In this document: positions 46,143 to 57,495 of the stretch, piece after piece | How the letters are laid out: each line of letters opens with the position of its first letter | Position numbering within the stretch: the first letter of the stretch is position 1 | NCBI GenBank assembly: GCA_030549175.1 | Contig: JAUKUA010000002.1 | Location: 1,674,001-1,738,000, forward strand | DNA: 64,000 nucleotides | DNA from: Lasiosphaeris hirsuta | Taxonomy: Eukaryota; Ascomycota; Sordariomycetes; Sordariales; Lasiosphaeriaceae | Reading direction: 5' to 3' | Translations under genes and position numbers: made by a program | Notes under the pieces: model-generated | Told to the model about the DNA's origin: nothing | What the model saw: only the letters and a program-made list of their open reading frames with translations | Databases searched by the model: none

Positions 46143-46920
46143 ATGGTGGCGGGGGCTCGACGACAGCGAACTCGCAGCACTTGTGGGAAGTTTTCTGAAC
46201 TTGCCCGGCACACGCTGGTCAAGTCTTATGACCAAAGGAAAGCAGAATTTTGGGAAGCGGAGAGGCGGAGGCGGGAGGCGATGAAGATGATTCAGGCAAT
46301 GCTTGGGAACGTTGACCTAGTAGAAAAAGCGAGAAGGGCGAAAAGGGCTGCTCAGCTCAAATGTCCCAGGCATGGCTCGGAAAAACACAATCTTGGTGGC
46401 AAAGGGAAAAAAGGGGAACACGAAAATGGTGCAAGTCAAGAAACTACCACTGACATCAAAGAAGTATTTCTATTCGGCGGGCCCGATGGCACCAGGAATT
46501 TGGTGCAAAGTTTCATGTCTCGGACCACGAATGAACTGCAGCCAGACTCAAAGTACGTCACAACCACAGCCATCCCAGCATGTTGAGGAGCCAGCCACTG
46601 ACCTGCTTTGATACCTTAGTGAGATGGAGCAATCGAGTCCCATATCCAACACACCTTCGCACCCACGTCTTAGCAAGACTTCATCAACCTCGGCTTTTGC
46701 CTGCGAGGTGTCACACCGTCCAATGAAACGACCACGTTGCCGAAAACCGCGTACGGGAGAGGATTCGGTAATGAGCCGCGAGGAGTACATCAGGCCCTGG
46801 GGTACCATCTACAACTTCCTTCAAAGTCATAGCCTGGACCCTGCGATGGAGGGGAATATCACCGTTGGCTGGCAATTGGTGGACAGGATGCGTGGCTTTC
46901 ATACCAACGAGGAAGGTTGA
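46143..46920 (+). CDS. hypothetical protein with charged helix
   Basis: Model: 46143-46552 and 46620-46920, with a 67-bp intron (GTACGT to CTTAG) that joins two open frames in phase; 711 bases, 236 residues. The ATG at 46143 (MVAGARR) is the first in frame, but the frame is open back to about 46032, so an upstream exon is possible. The first half has a charged helix (QRKAEFWEAERRRREAMKMI) and a basic stretch; the second half has a possible nuclear localisation signal (RPMKRPRCRKPR) and ends in a helical segment. No known domain. Supported only by the in-phase intron. Confidence 0.45.
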
Positions 46921-47251
46921 GCGGATGTCTTGGCATGTCCCTGAAGGTGGTCAGGCGCGTTTTTGAACTTTCACACCTCGGAACGGAATAGCAAGTTGCT
47001 GTGTATTGAGAGTGCATGGACTGATATTATGGCCCCTTTCAAGGGCCACGTCTTGTACTTTGTCAAAAAGGTTGAGGTGGTAGGTCACTCGGTAGTAGTA
47101 CCCTATGTTTGGAAAGTTGGTCATTCTGTTTATTCCACTCGGACTGGGACTCGCGAAGCTGCCTCATGACAATTCTCATTTTACTCGGCACATGTTGAAA
47201 CCCCAATCCTCCACCCCGGCAAACTCAAGACTTGATCTGACTCTATCTACT
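46921..47251. other. convergent spacer
   Basis: Short region between the ends of two convergent hypothetical genes. Nothing recognised. Confidence 0.4.
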
Positions 47252-48205
47252 CTACATCCTTTCGCCAGAGAGTGCCAAGTTCTTGGATCCTTTTCCACGT
47301 GCAAGAGCATCAAAGTACTTCCCAGCCACATCTTCGAGGGTCGATCCACCCACTGTCTTGCCAACAATATTGCCGATGATCTCAGCATGAGTGATGAGGC
47401 CAAGCCGGAGAGCGTCGTGCATCAGGTCCCATACGTCGTGCTGGGAAACACCTCGGCGGATTCGCTCTGTGCCACAACGTGTCAGTCTTCACATTGGCCG
47501 AGGGCCAGGCTTCATTCATATACTTACTTTTCATGACTGGGTCCCTTCCCTTGCGAACTTTGATATCGTACTTCTTGAGCGAGGATTTGGGGTACTTTGT
47601 GGTCAGCCCAATCGGGTGGCCGAGGGTGCTGATGTGGTAGTCAAGCCCGCCTTTTTCACTCGTGAAGCGGAAGTAGGCCGGAGGAGGTTCTGACATGTTG
47701 AGCATGGGTCACTCGGACTTTTCTGCGAGTTAGTAGGAATTACAAGAGACTAACCCTTTTCTTTCTTTTCCTTCTTCTCCGCTATCTTCTTCTCATTGAC
47801 GACAGTCAGGCCGAGACTGTTTGGTTTAATATCTGCCTTTGCCAGTGTGTTTCTGATGGACTCGTCGTCCTCTAGGTATGCACAATGAGTCTCTCGTGAC
47901 AGGAACTTGAACTGTGGGAGATATGCTTTCACTCACTATAAATCATGAGGCCGTGTTCAAAACGAGAGCCCCCTGAGTAACAGATGAGAAAAAAGGCATC
48001 GACAAAGCCAACCAGTCGAATCTTTCCGGACCACCGTTCTCCATTTATCAGAATGTCCCATGGGTGAATATCACTGCGCCTTACATGAGTTCATGGGTCC
48101 TTATCAAGAGGTCACTACCAGAAGCAAAACTTACTAGTCACACTCAATGCTTTTGTCGCCCACGGATCGATCAAAAACCTCGAGAACTCGATGATACGAC
48201 GCCAT
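47252..48205 (-). CDS. orphan protein, five exons
   Basis: Model, minus strand: 48205-48135, 48073-47937, 47871-47755, 47689-47528, 47466-47252; 702 bases, 233 residues. All four introns are 61-65 bp, GT-AG, and the frame is open across every junction; one has a TACTAAC branch site. This regularity is the main evidence for a real gene, because no exon alone is impressive. The protein starts MASYHRVLEVFDRSVGDKS, has an IRLVGFVDAFFLICYSGG strand, a Lys/Glu run (EKKIAEKKEKKEK), YFRFTSEKGGLDYHIST and a helical end (DVWDLMHDALRLGLITHAEI). No family recognised. Probably cytosolic or nuclear. Confidence 0.55.
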
Positions 48206-49173
48206 ATGGGGAGGCTAGATATGATCAAAAGGTCGGCCAAAATAGACAAAGTGGCCTCTAGAGCCCACCTACCTTTGCGTAAATGTGAGGGGGGGAGAGG
48301 GTAGTGGTAAGCAGTTGAAGATGAAGAGAGCCAAGCAGGGAGAGAGCTACGAAACTCCAATCAACTGACGGGAGTGCTGACCAGAGATGAATGCGAAGTC
48401 CCCTGCAGAGAGCTGAGGGGTAACGCAACTATGGCGAAAGTGACAGGGCCGGACCGTGGGAAATGGGCCAACCAAGTCAAAAAGGGGACTAGGGATAATG
48501 CAGTCACGAATGAACGCTAATAAACCCCGCTTGTGTTGGGGCTCGTCTGATTCGCACGATTCGCAACGATTTGCATGAATATTGACAGCCACGACAAGCG
48601 CAATAAAGAAACGACAGTTTGGCGGTCATGACACCCTCACTGCATCGGCTCTGTCTCGGCTTCACGCCAAATTTGCTGGCGATGACAGTCTTGAATCTCC
48701 AATCATATTTGAAAGGAAGAGCATCTTCACGTATCAGTTTTCGAAAGAGGGAACGATTTTCAAAGAAAACCATCAAACCATATGCCAAGACCTGAGGCAT
48801 TGGTTGGTGATACGTATTTCTTTGCGATCCCTAGCACTGGTTGCATATTGTGGCTTGGGGTGCATTGCCTCGGTCTTCCGAGCACCACTCATCTCTACAC
48901 GCATGTTGTGTCCCCGCACGAGCTGAGTGGTTCCTCACGGCAATGCGGCCAAGCCATTGAGTCCGGGCCACAGAGAACTATGAAGAGAGAGAGAGAGCAG
49001 GGACGGAGTTGAAGCTAGCCCCTCCCAAGACATTATTAGCTCTGGTTTGCATCAGCTCCATTGCATATACTTCAAGCTTCTTACTCCTTGACCTTGAACG
49101 TCACGGTGCCCCAGAACTACACCCAACCAACCCCTTTTTCTCTCTTGTGATCAACCCGCAACCAAAAACCTTG
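48206..49173. promoter_or_regulatory. divergent region orphan gene / giant HET gene
   Basis: Separates two genes that start away from each other. The frame of the HET gene is open upstream to 49009 but without an ATG, so it is treated as 5' UTR. Confidence 0.4.
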
Positions 49174-52100
49174 ATGGCGTCGGACGCGGCAACCAAGCCT
49201 CCCGGGGGCTTCGGGAAACTGATGGACCTGGCGGGGATTGGGAATTTCACGTCAGACGCATTCCTCAACACGTTCAAGGAGATAGGCGATAGCCCCGAGA
49301 AATTCCGGGCTTTCCTCAACGTCTGCTTCATTCCCAATTTCAAGCCAAACTTCATCGCCGACCAGAACTATGCGCTTTCTGGGCTACAAGACATTGAGTT
49401 TCTAGGAAACCGGGAGCCGCCTTCTGCTCAGAAGCCGCGCCGCATGTTCGACATTGAGACTGGCAATCTGGTTGAGTGGCCCGACATCGGTGGCCGCGGC
49501 CAATACTGCATGCTCTCGCACCGCTGGAAGGGAGAAGAGCTCACGCTAAAGTATATCAAGAAGGCGCGGAAGAAGGACCTCGAGGAGACCAAGGAGAAAA
49601 TCCGGGTGGCTAAAGCCGACGGAAAAAGTCTCCCTCCAAGATCGAGAAAGGATGATGTGCAGCTGGCCCTCGAGAGATGCATAATTGACATTCGAGATCA
49701 AGAAGACGTCATCAAGGACTTGTATCTTGCTGACCGTCCCGATGTCCCTGGCGACTTCAATCTTGGAGAGCTGTTGGACAGGCGCCTCAACGTCCGCGAT
49801 GTAGAAAGCACACTTGAGTGGGCCACGAACAAGCTGGAATCGACAAGGACCAAACTCAGGTTCGCAGAGATGGAGAGCGAAATCTTCAATGAGCTCTTGA
49901 GCAAGGCCCGCAAGGGCATTGATGACAAGATGAAGGCACCAGTTCAACAAGAGACGCCTCAGGATTCTGGGCCCACGTTGCCGTTAAAATTGCCGCACAC
50001 GGACGGAGACGCGAACAGAGATAAAAGCAATAATTCAGGCTCCAAAGATGAAACTGTGGTCGGGAAGGTGAAGGCCGAATTGAAAAAGGCCAGAGACGAG
50101 CTCGAAAAAGCCACAGAGAAGCACAAAAGGGCAGCGGAAGACATCCAACTCTTCCAGGATTACAACCGTGTCCGCGATGCCCTCGATGAAATGATCATTC
50201 GACTTCAGCGGTGGAAGTCCGTCATCAAGATTTCACAGTCCATCAAGCAGGCGAAAACAATTTTCAAGAAGAAGCTCTTCCAAGATCGCGAGAAGTGCTA
50301 TCTCTGGACCGACACGTGCTGCATCGACAAGCTGGATGCTGGTGAGCTCTCGGAATCGCTTTCCCTCATGGGCGACTGGTATGCAAATGCCGAGTTTTGT
50401 TTGGTGTACTTGGGCACCAAATCTCGCGAGGCGGATGCTTCGTCGGACTGGCGTCTGTTTCTGTCAGAGGAGAAAAGACAGTCGCAGCCCTACGCCATAG
50501 ACCCTCCCAAGCCTCCAAAGATCATCCATGGCTTTGAGGACATTGCCGGGGGCGAGCCGGAGTGGTCAACAAGAGCTTGGACACTCCAGGAGCTCGTCAT
50601 GAGCAAGACGACGTACTACGCCAACTCGGAATGGAAAGACTTGAGTCGACCGGCCGAGAGTCTGGGGTACTTGTACCACCTGATACCCTTCATCTTTCAG
50701 TACACCCGGCGCGACACAATGAACATGTATTGCCCCTTTTCCTCCCGTGTCGATCCCAAGACGCCGTTGTCGGAAAGGTTGTCAAGAATCCTACAGAGCT
50801 TGAATTTCGAGCAGATTCTAAAAGGTTATGCTGTTCCTAAGGCGCTGGAGGACATTGGGGTGGGATCTATCCAAAGGAAGCATACGAGCCCTGCCCCTAA
50901 TGACCCCGATGAACCGGGAGCAGCTCCAGAAGAAGAACCCAAGATCAATGATGAAGATGAAGCTCGCCGCGTCCAGGAGGCCAAAGATAATGCTCTTCGC
51001 GCCAAGAAAGCTAGAGACGATGCTCTTCGCATCAAGAAGGCCCAAGACGAATCTCGCCACGTGGAGAGAGCCCATCAGCTGATCATTCTCCTGCGTGGGC
51101 TGGGAATCAACTTGCCCAAAGACATGACTCTCGAGACTGCCACATCCGAGATGGCAAGAGCTGTCTACCTCGCTTCCGCGGACTTGCTCAGTGATGACAG
51201 CGCGGGGGGCAGATTTCTTCTTGATCGTCTCCGTGGCTGTCTCCAACCCGAGGCACCTCTCCCCGAGCCGGATCTCACCAAACAAGGCCAGCCTGATGCG
51301 AGCGTCACAACCGAGGCTCAGGTTCTTGTCAAGCCTAAGCTGCTCTCTCCGGAAGAAATAGCATCCAGGAGAAAAAAGGAACAGGAGAAAGAGGCACAGC
51401 ACGCTATCAACTTCCTGCTGCAGTGCTTGGTCAATGAAACACTCGGCCTCATCCTGGATGATAGGCGGTACGTTTCTCAGTTTGGAAAAGTCGAACGGCT
51501 CAGCGCATGGAAAAAGGGTACTCGACGCTCTGGGTTCCCTGCACAGAGTGTGCTTGCAGCATCTGGACCGCGGACAGCCGCCGTGGCCACAGACCGCGCT
51601 TACGCCCTGATGGGGGTGTTGGGGGTGCGCTTTCCTACATTTTCTGCCGAAGGGTATCCCATGGCAGTCGCACGACTGCTGGACCACGTCGTCATTACGC
51701 ACAACGACGTTTCCGTCTTCAACTGGACGGGTATGGAGCACGGGAGCCCAGTTCGGGGGCGGTCTCTGTATCCCTCGTCCCACGAGGCATTTGGCAACCA
51801 GGACGATAGAAGCACTTACTACAACAATCTCTTGTCCGCACAGGCCCAGGACAAGATGGACAATGTCATGGACACCTACCACAAGGTTATCTTTGTCCTG
51901 CGTCAGGCCATAGACACCCTAAAGACCAAAGACAACCAAGACCTTCCATTGGAGTGGATTTCCATGGTCTTTGAACTCTTCAAGAGGGCCAACTTCCATA
52001 TGCTCAAGCCCAAAATCACGAACTTGGGCAAGGTTATCGGCTTCATTTCCAACCATTGCGAGAAAGAGCACGCCTGGAGGAGAGCAGTGAAAGAGGCCAA

Positions 52101-54316
52101 GGAAATGAAGGAGAAGCAAGAAAAGGACGCGAAAGAAAAGGAGGAAAAAGAGGCAAGGGAGGCAAAGGAAGCAAAGGCAAAGGACGCTGCCGCCTCTGAG
52201 CCGCTCATCAAGACGTTGTCATTCTCTTCCGCAACCTCGTCGTTTTCTTCTGCACTGTCAACCCCGACTCTGTCGCTACCAAGCTCACCCCTGTCGATGT
52301 CGGGATTCAAACTCACGAGCTCGAAGAAAGAGCCGGAAAGTGCGGCTGATTCTTCGAAAAAAGGGGGGAAGCTCTCCGGACTCAAGGGCCTGAGCAGGCC
52401 CTCATTCGGACTCAGCAGGCATGCTGTGTCTGAGCCGGTCATGGAAACACAGCCACCACCCGCAGAGAGCCCATCCATAGAAACACCACCACCAGCAACA
52501 CCCCTCAGCCCTCCCCTAGCAACTCCCAAAACCGAAGGCCCACCAGTTCCCGATCCCGGAGATAAACCCAAAGCCCCGTGGGAACCACCCCTCATCAAGC
52601 GGGTGATAAACCATATCAACCACATTGTGAACCCGGAAAACCAAGAGTTTAAAGATTTCGACAAACTCCCCGACGAGCTCAGCCAGGTCGACTTCAACCC
52701 GCCCAGCTCAGCCGACATCCACACCAGCAAGCCCGGCACTCAGAAGCACGGCAGCGACGACGACGACGACGACAACGACGACGACGAAAGCACCATCTCG
52801 CCCAATCCCATCATCGTCAACAACTCGGGTATCGAGGGGCTCTTTGACATTCAGCGCGTCATCGTTACCATGATCGAGCACGACAAGTTGGTACGTGTAT
52901 TACTTCCCCTCCACACCTTTTTACTCACAGCTACCTTTGCAACGGTAAGTGCCTACAAAATAGGTGCCTGCGCTAACAGCGTTCAACAGCGGGCGCGCGT
53001 GGCCAAGGCGGTGACGAAGCACGACAAGATCTCGGGTTGGTGTTCGATCAGCACCGGTTTCGCGCGGGTGATTGCGAGCTTCTCGTGCGAGAAACGGCTG
53101 CTGGAGCAGGAGCTGGACGCCGTGGAGGGGATCGAGAGTAAGGTGTTGATGGAGCAGAACAAGGGGGAAGACGAGACACGAGCAGCGAAGCTGATGCGTG
53201 ATGTGGCTATGAATGTCCCGACTCTTCCAGGGCTGGGTGGGGACAATAGTAAGCCGGTAGCTGAGGGGGAAAACGGGAAGGGAGAAGATAAGAAGCAGGA
53301 TAGTGAGGTCAACAAGGAGCAGGAGCTTAACGAGGAAGGTGGAAAGAAGGGCGAAAAGGAGGGTGCAAAGGAGGATGGTAAGGAAGGCGGGAAGGAAGTC
53401 AAGAAGAAGGTTGATATTAACAAGTACACCGAGGAGGAGAAGCTGGTCAGTCGGATGATTGACTTTATCCAAGAGCCTCAGTTGCAGCTCGTGGCAGGCG
53501 AGTGGTAAGTGCCCCAATCCTTTCCCAGGTGCCTTGAGGAAACTCACTGGCAGGGGAGAAGAGAAAAGAGCTAACAAAGCCCATAGGGTGTTGGCACGTT
53601 TCTCGGGAGCCCCAGGGGCAAAATGGTTCCTCTGTCATCTGGAGCTAGGCTCAGCGCCCGGCCAGCTGTATGGCCACCGCATCGCAACGGGCGAGATTGA
53701 CTTTGCCAAGTCCACACCCGAGCAGGGTCTTGTCAAGGCGTGGCAGACGTACATGGAGCGGAAGAAGAGCAAAATGTGTCACATCCTCGACGAGTTCATC
53801 AAAAGCAGGGTGAATGGCAAAGAGGGGCGGGAAAAATTAGAAAAGGCCAAGATGACAATGCTGGAGGCTTCAAAGGACCTTAATGGCATCCCGCTCCTTG
53901 GAAGAAGCACAGCTCCGGGAGAGGATGATGATGAGGATGACGGCAACGGCAACGGCAATGAGAACGAGAACGAGAACGAGAACGAGAACGAGAACGAGAA
54001 CGAGAACGAGAACAGACCGCTGCTGGAGAAGGATGGCTCTGGAAATGGGGGGTCCAGCACCGGGGACGGCAAATCTAGGTTTGACAAACTGCTCGACATG
54101 GGAAAAGGTGCGGCCAAAGGCTTTGGCGAGTACACCATGTCGGCCGTGATGGAGAAGTTTTACGAGTTGCACGCCCAGCACATGGACGATCACCTAAGCA
54201 CAATGGTGCTCAAGCGGACACCCAAGTCTCTGCAGACGGCTGTGGAGAACATGAACGACAACAGGAACTTCCTTCCGGCCATGTTCCACTCGTCGACAAA
54301 GGTGCACATGTTTTAA
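49174..54316 (+). CDS. giant HET-domain protein with coiled-coil insertion
   Basis: Heterokaryon-incompatibility domain protein. Exons 49174-52890, 52990-53504, 53587-54316; 4962 bases, 1653 residues. HET motifs: QYCMLSHRWKGEELT near 110, CYLWTDTCCIDK near 375, SLMGDWYANAEFCLVYLG near 395, and STRAWTLQELVMS near 464. Between the first and second motifs, where compact HET domains have some 40-60 residues, lie about 250, mostly charged and heptad-like (KKARKKDLEETKEKIRVAK, ELEKATEKHKRAAEDI). Later regions: another charged helix (about 640-690), a long EKEEKEAREAKEAK helix near 985, a Ser/Pro-rich part, a D/N-rich tract and a C-terminal domain with an Asn-Glu repeat. No stops or frame errors. 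It presumably controls an incompatibility or cell-death response; partner unknown. Confidence 0.85.
53943..54013 (+). repeat. in-frame hexanucleotide repeat (Asn-Glu)n
   Basis: AACGGC units followed by about nine AACGAG units encode alternating Asn-Gly then Asn-Glu in the last exon of the giant HET gene. The unit keeps the frame, so its length can vary between strains without breaking the protein. Confidence 0.95.
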
Positions 54317-54659
54317 TTGGGATCACGGAGTCGGGGTCGCGGGTCGGGGTCCAAGGACTCCGAGAGGTCCGAAGCCGGGAATGAGAATTCGGTTTTAGTG
54401 GAAAGCCAGGCACTAGGCATTCCAAATTCTGGGCAATGTGAGGCTGGGGTTAAGTAGTTCCATCTTTTGAATTATCGTCCAACACCTTCAATACTACTCC
54501 CGTCTTGAGAATATGCTTCATTGTCCTGATTGTTTGGCCGTAGTACTACTTGATACCGCCAACCAACTGCATGTTTGTAGTGCTCGGAGTTGTTTTCCCT
54601 ATTTCGCTTTAAACATGGAATGATTCAGCTCCGAAGGTGGCCATCCACTCTACCGGCAC
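54317..54659. other. 3' flank of the giant HET gene
   Basis: No coding signal. Probably 3' UTR and spacer. Confidence 0.4.
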
Positions 54660-54885
54660 TCACCTCAACCCACCTTTATCTACTCTATGCCCGTGTCAAG
54701 CAGCACCGTCAGCCACAACGACCGGCGCTTGGTGCTGATATCGCAGGAGAAGTGGGCCGAGTCGCGGCGCGTCATGCACAGTCTGCTGAGCGGCACGACC
54801 CTGAAGTAGTACGGCGAGTGGTAGGAGTTCGAGAGCACGCAGATGCTGGCCGAGTACCACCCCACTTCACGGATAAGCTAAGATG
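54660..54885 (+). pseudogene. cytochrome P450 fragment with RIP-type stops
   Basis: One plus-strand frame reads LVLISQEKWAESRRVMHSLL then SGTTLK-stop-YGEW-stop-EFESTQMLAEY. This corresponds to the helix C region of a fungal P450 family (W-x-x-x-R-R/K ... L-S-G ... Y-x-x-W-Q-E-x-E-S-T-Q-x-L). Both stops, TAG at 54807-54809 and 54822-54824, fall where glutamine is expected, so CAG to TAG changes. Nothing of the heme-binding C-terminus or the N-terminal anchor remains nearby. A small decayed island. Confidence 0.6.
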
Positions 54886-56660
54886 CAAGACTCGTACGAG
54901 AGAAGCAAAAAGACTCTAGGCGTTGAAAAGCCACTTTAGTTAGAGTCCTCAACAACCTACTCTGCGGGAAAACCTTAGATTCTAAAGAGACGTACCAGTC
55001 TTGTCTTGTCCTCACATCATGTCCTGTTGGAGGTGGTGCCCTAACTCGAGGGTGCAGGGTGCACACGCCACCTCGCCTAGCTAGGACAGCTGTTGTAGGG
55101 CTAGGAAATCCTGGCCCGCAACACCACCAATCCATCAACACTTTTCCATTTGCTCTGTCTCGCCCACATGTCCTCGTACATTCCAATACTTAGTCTCTTG
55201 CGCGACAAAATTATCAATCATGAGTATTACACAGTCATTGGGTACCGTAAATGCCCCTTCCAATACTTTTGCCGATGCATCGACATTGGAAGGCGGCAAG
55301 GCTGGGCCATCGGACGCATCATCCGCACTCGGTCAAGCTGAAGCACCCGCCTCCGAACCAGAACCGACCCTATCGTCCCCCAGGTGCTAGCTCCCAGACC
55401 CCACGGCCCTCTTGCTAGTTTGGGAAAGTAGTCTAATCGGAAAGAGTTACAACAATATCTTCAACCTCATGGCCACTAAGCTCGTACCGCCTTTCAACCA
55501 AGCGTCCGGACAGGGATTTTCAAGCACACAGTTCAAGCTTGATGAGTTATATAGGGCGGTCGGGATAAAGCAGGAAGATATTTTGGATACCTTGGATGGG
55601 CCCGGGGAATAAATTGACGCTGAGGACTCTGTACGAGATTGGCCAGACACTTAGGCACGCCGACGCTATCTGCCGGCATTCCCGATGGGATCAGCCAAAG
55701 GCCAGAACTAACTAACCTATGAGAGGTAAGGAGATCCGCCGCCAGTATTTTCTTGCTGGAATCTTATCCGCGAAGCTCTCGAACAGGTCGAGTCACTTCC
55801 TAGACCTCCTCCACACCAGCTGCAGTGGTCCTCTATTGTAGGTGGGCAGTAGTGCCGCGTTCCGTGGGCACGAGAAGATGTGCCTACAGATTCAATTGGG
55901 CCAACACTTCCAGGGCGGGCACTAGGAACAGGAACCCTAGATCGTTGGCCAGGAAAGTAGCCAGGTGGCTAGCGGTTACAGAGATGCCTAAGCGCGGAGG
56001 CATCTGGGGATGTCCTTGTATCTTGTACATAGTGCATAAGAAGGCTGGGCTTCGCCAAAGCCCTCGAGCGCTCCCTCTTCTTTATGCTTTTGGCAAACAA
56101 GACCTTAAAAGGAATATCGGCTGAACCTGTTGAAGCCGAGGGGCAATTGAATCACACTGAATCCCCTTGCTTTTCCACTTAATCTTGATCCACACCTCCT
56201 TGCGTTGAGTTGTGTCACAACTAATTCCCATAGCTTTACCAACCACTGGTATTAAACACAAAACCCTGTGATATGTCTCTCCACAGCCTTGTTAATTGGC
56301 TTATAAGGTTTTTAAGTAGAAACGCTTCCCCACCAGGGCACTGCCACTCGACAAGTAGCAGGCTCACGATCTAAAACTGCCACGCATCGTCACTAATAAA
56401 GCTAAAACTGTCAGACCTCGCGGTAACATTTCGAACTATTTAACAATTCATCACATTTTCAAACCCGCCAAGGGGTGACATTCGTTCGCGAATCCATTCT
56501 CACCACCGCTAAGATAGAACTGTCGAGACGTATGTTGCACCCATTTTATACCCAGGCACCTACTTTGTCCGCCGTGGGCTACCCACCTCTCACCCGGGGA
56601 CAACCTTCTCTTCCCAATTGCAAAAATTGTACATGTACAGGTAATCAGAGAGCTGCGGTT
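54886..56660. other. degenerate region, no assignable gene
   Basis: Contains a short ATG frame at 55220-55390 (MSITQSLGTVNAPS...) followed, after a TAG, by a further open stretch with LPDPTALLLVWESSLIGKSY and FKLDELYRAVGIKQEDIL and a TAA where glutamine would suit (GE-stop-IDAED). This looks like another decayed reading frame, perhaps transposon-derived, but no motif proves it. The remainder is featureless. Confidence 0.35.
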
Positions 56661-57447
56661 CTAACGCTGCGTAGATACGAATGTTGGGAGTCGCTCAGCT
56701 TCCCCCTTCAATCCACCTCCTGCGCCGAATGACGTTATCACACACGGGGCCAACTTCCAGGGAGTCGATATTGTCGCCTTCGACTGCCATGCGCAGCAGC
56801 TTCTGGCCCACAATGCCTTTAGGTGCGACCGGGCTGGGTGTGACCATGTGCTTCCAACCCTCCTTGAGCTGCGGAATCACTACGACAAACATGACGATTG
56901 GCCTTTGACTCGTTGCGTGTTCTGCGCGCTGATCGTCGGACAACGCTTCCTCTTCCACCATCTCGACAGTGTTCACCAGGCCAGGCAAGGTGTTCCGGAT
57001 TTAGATTCTCCGGCATATTATTGCCGCCACGAAAGCTACCCAGCCTCTGAGACATATCACTTCATCACTGAATTTTCTTACTTCAGGCACATTAAGGAGA
57101 GGCACCCCGAGTCGCTTTATGTTTGCGACTACCCTAACTGCGACCGAGTTCGGGCCAACGGTTTTATCTACGAGTCCCAGCTATTTATCCATCAGCTCAG
57201 CCATGTTCCGACAACTTCTCACTTCCTTCATGACATGGTGTCCTCAGTGGTGCGTGTCAGCAACGTGCTTGAGTCGGTTGGAAGGATGTTGTCTGTGATA
57301 GTGGCAAAGTGTACCTCACCACCTCGGGGAAAGAGGAGGATGTTTTGGTCTTGTGTAAGTGCTGGAGCGGTCTGCGGTCAGTACTGGGTATTTCAAGACA
57401 TACACCGACCTTCAGCTCGAGCCGTCTTGCAAAGCCCGCTTATTTGA
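56660..57447 (+). CDS. C2H2-like zinc-finger segment (start not found)
   Basis: The frame is open from about 56655 to the stop at 57447. It contains FRCDRAGCDHVLPTLLELRNHYDKH, LTRCVFCALIVGQRFLFHHLDSVH, AYYCRHES..HFITEFSYFRHIKERH and YVCDYPNCDRVRANGFIYES followed by QLFIHQLSH, four C-x2-5-C ... H-x3-5-H fingers of the type seen in fungal accessory genes. No ATG precedes them in frame, so a spliced upstream exon is needed or the gene is a 5' fragment loss. After the fingers the sequence (57240 on) loses protein-like character. Either a partial exon or a young relic. Confidence 0.45.
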
Positions 57448-57495
57448 TGATTCATCGAGCTTGAGTCCGGGTCTTTAGATGCGCTTGAATAGCGG

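Noticed and set aside
50818..51882. 354-codon minus-strand open frame inside the giant HET gene
   Set aside because: Shadow of a long clean plus-strand exon; no motif, no independent start or splice logic.
55220..55390. Gag-like retrotransposon ORF with a preceding LTR
   Set aside because: The TGTTGGAG start near 55020 and the frame are suggestive, but there is no zinc knuckle, protease or paired LTR in the window.
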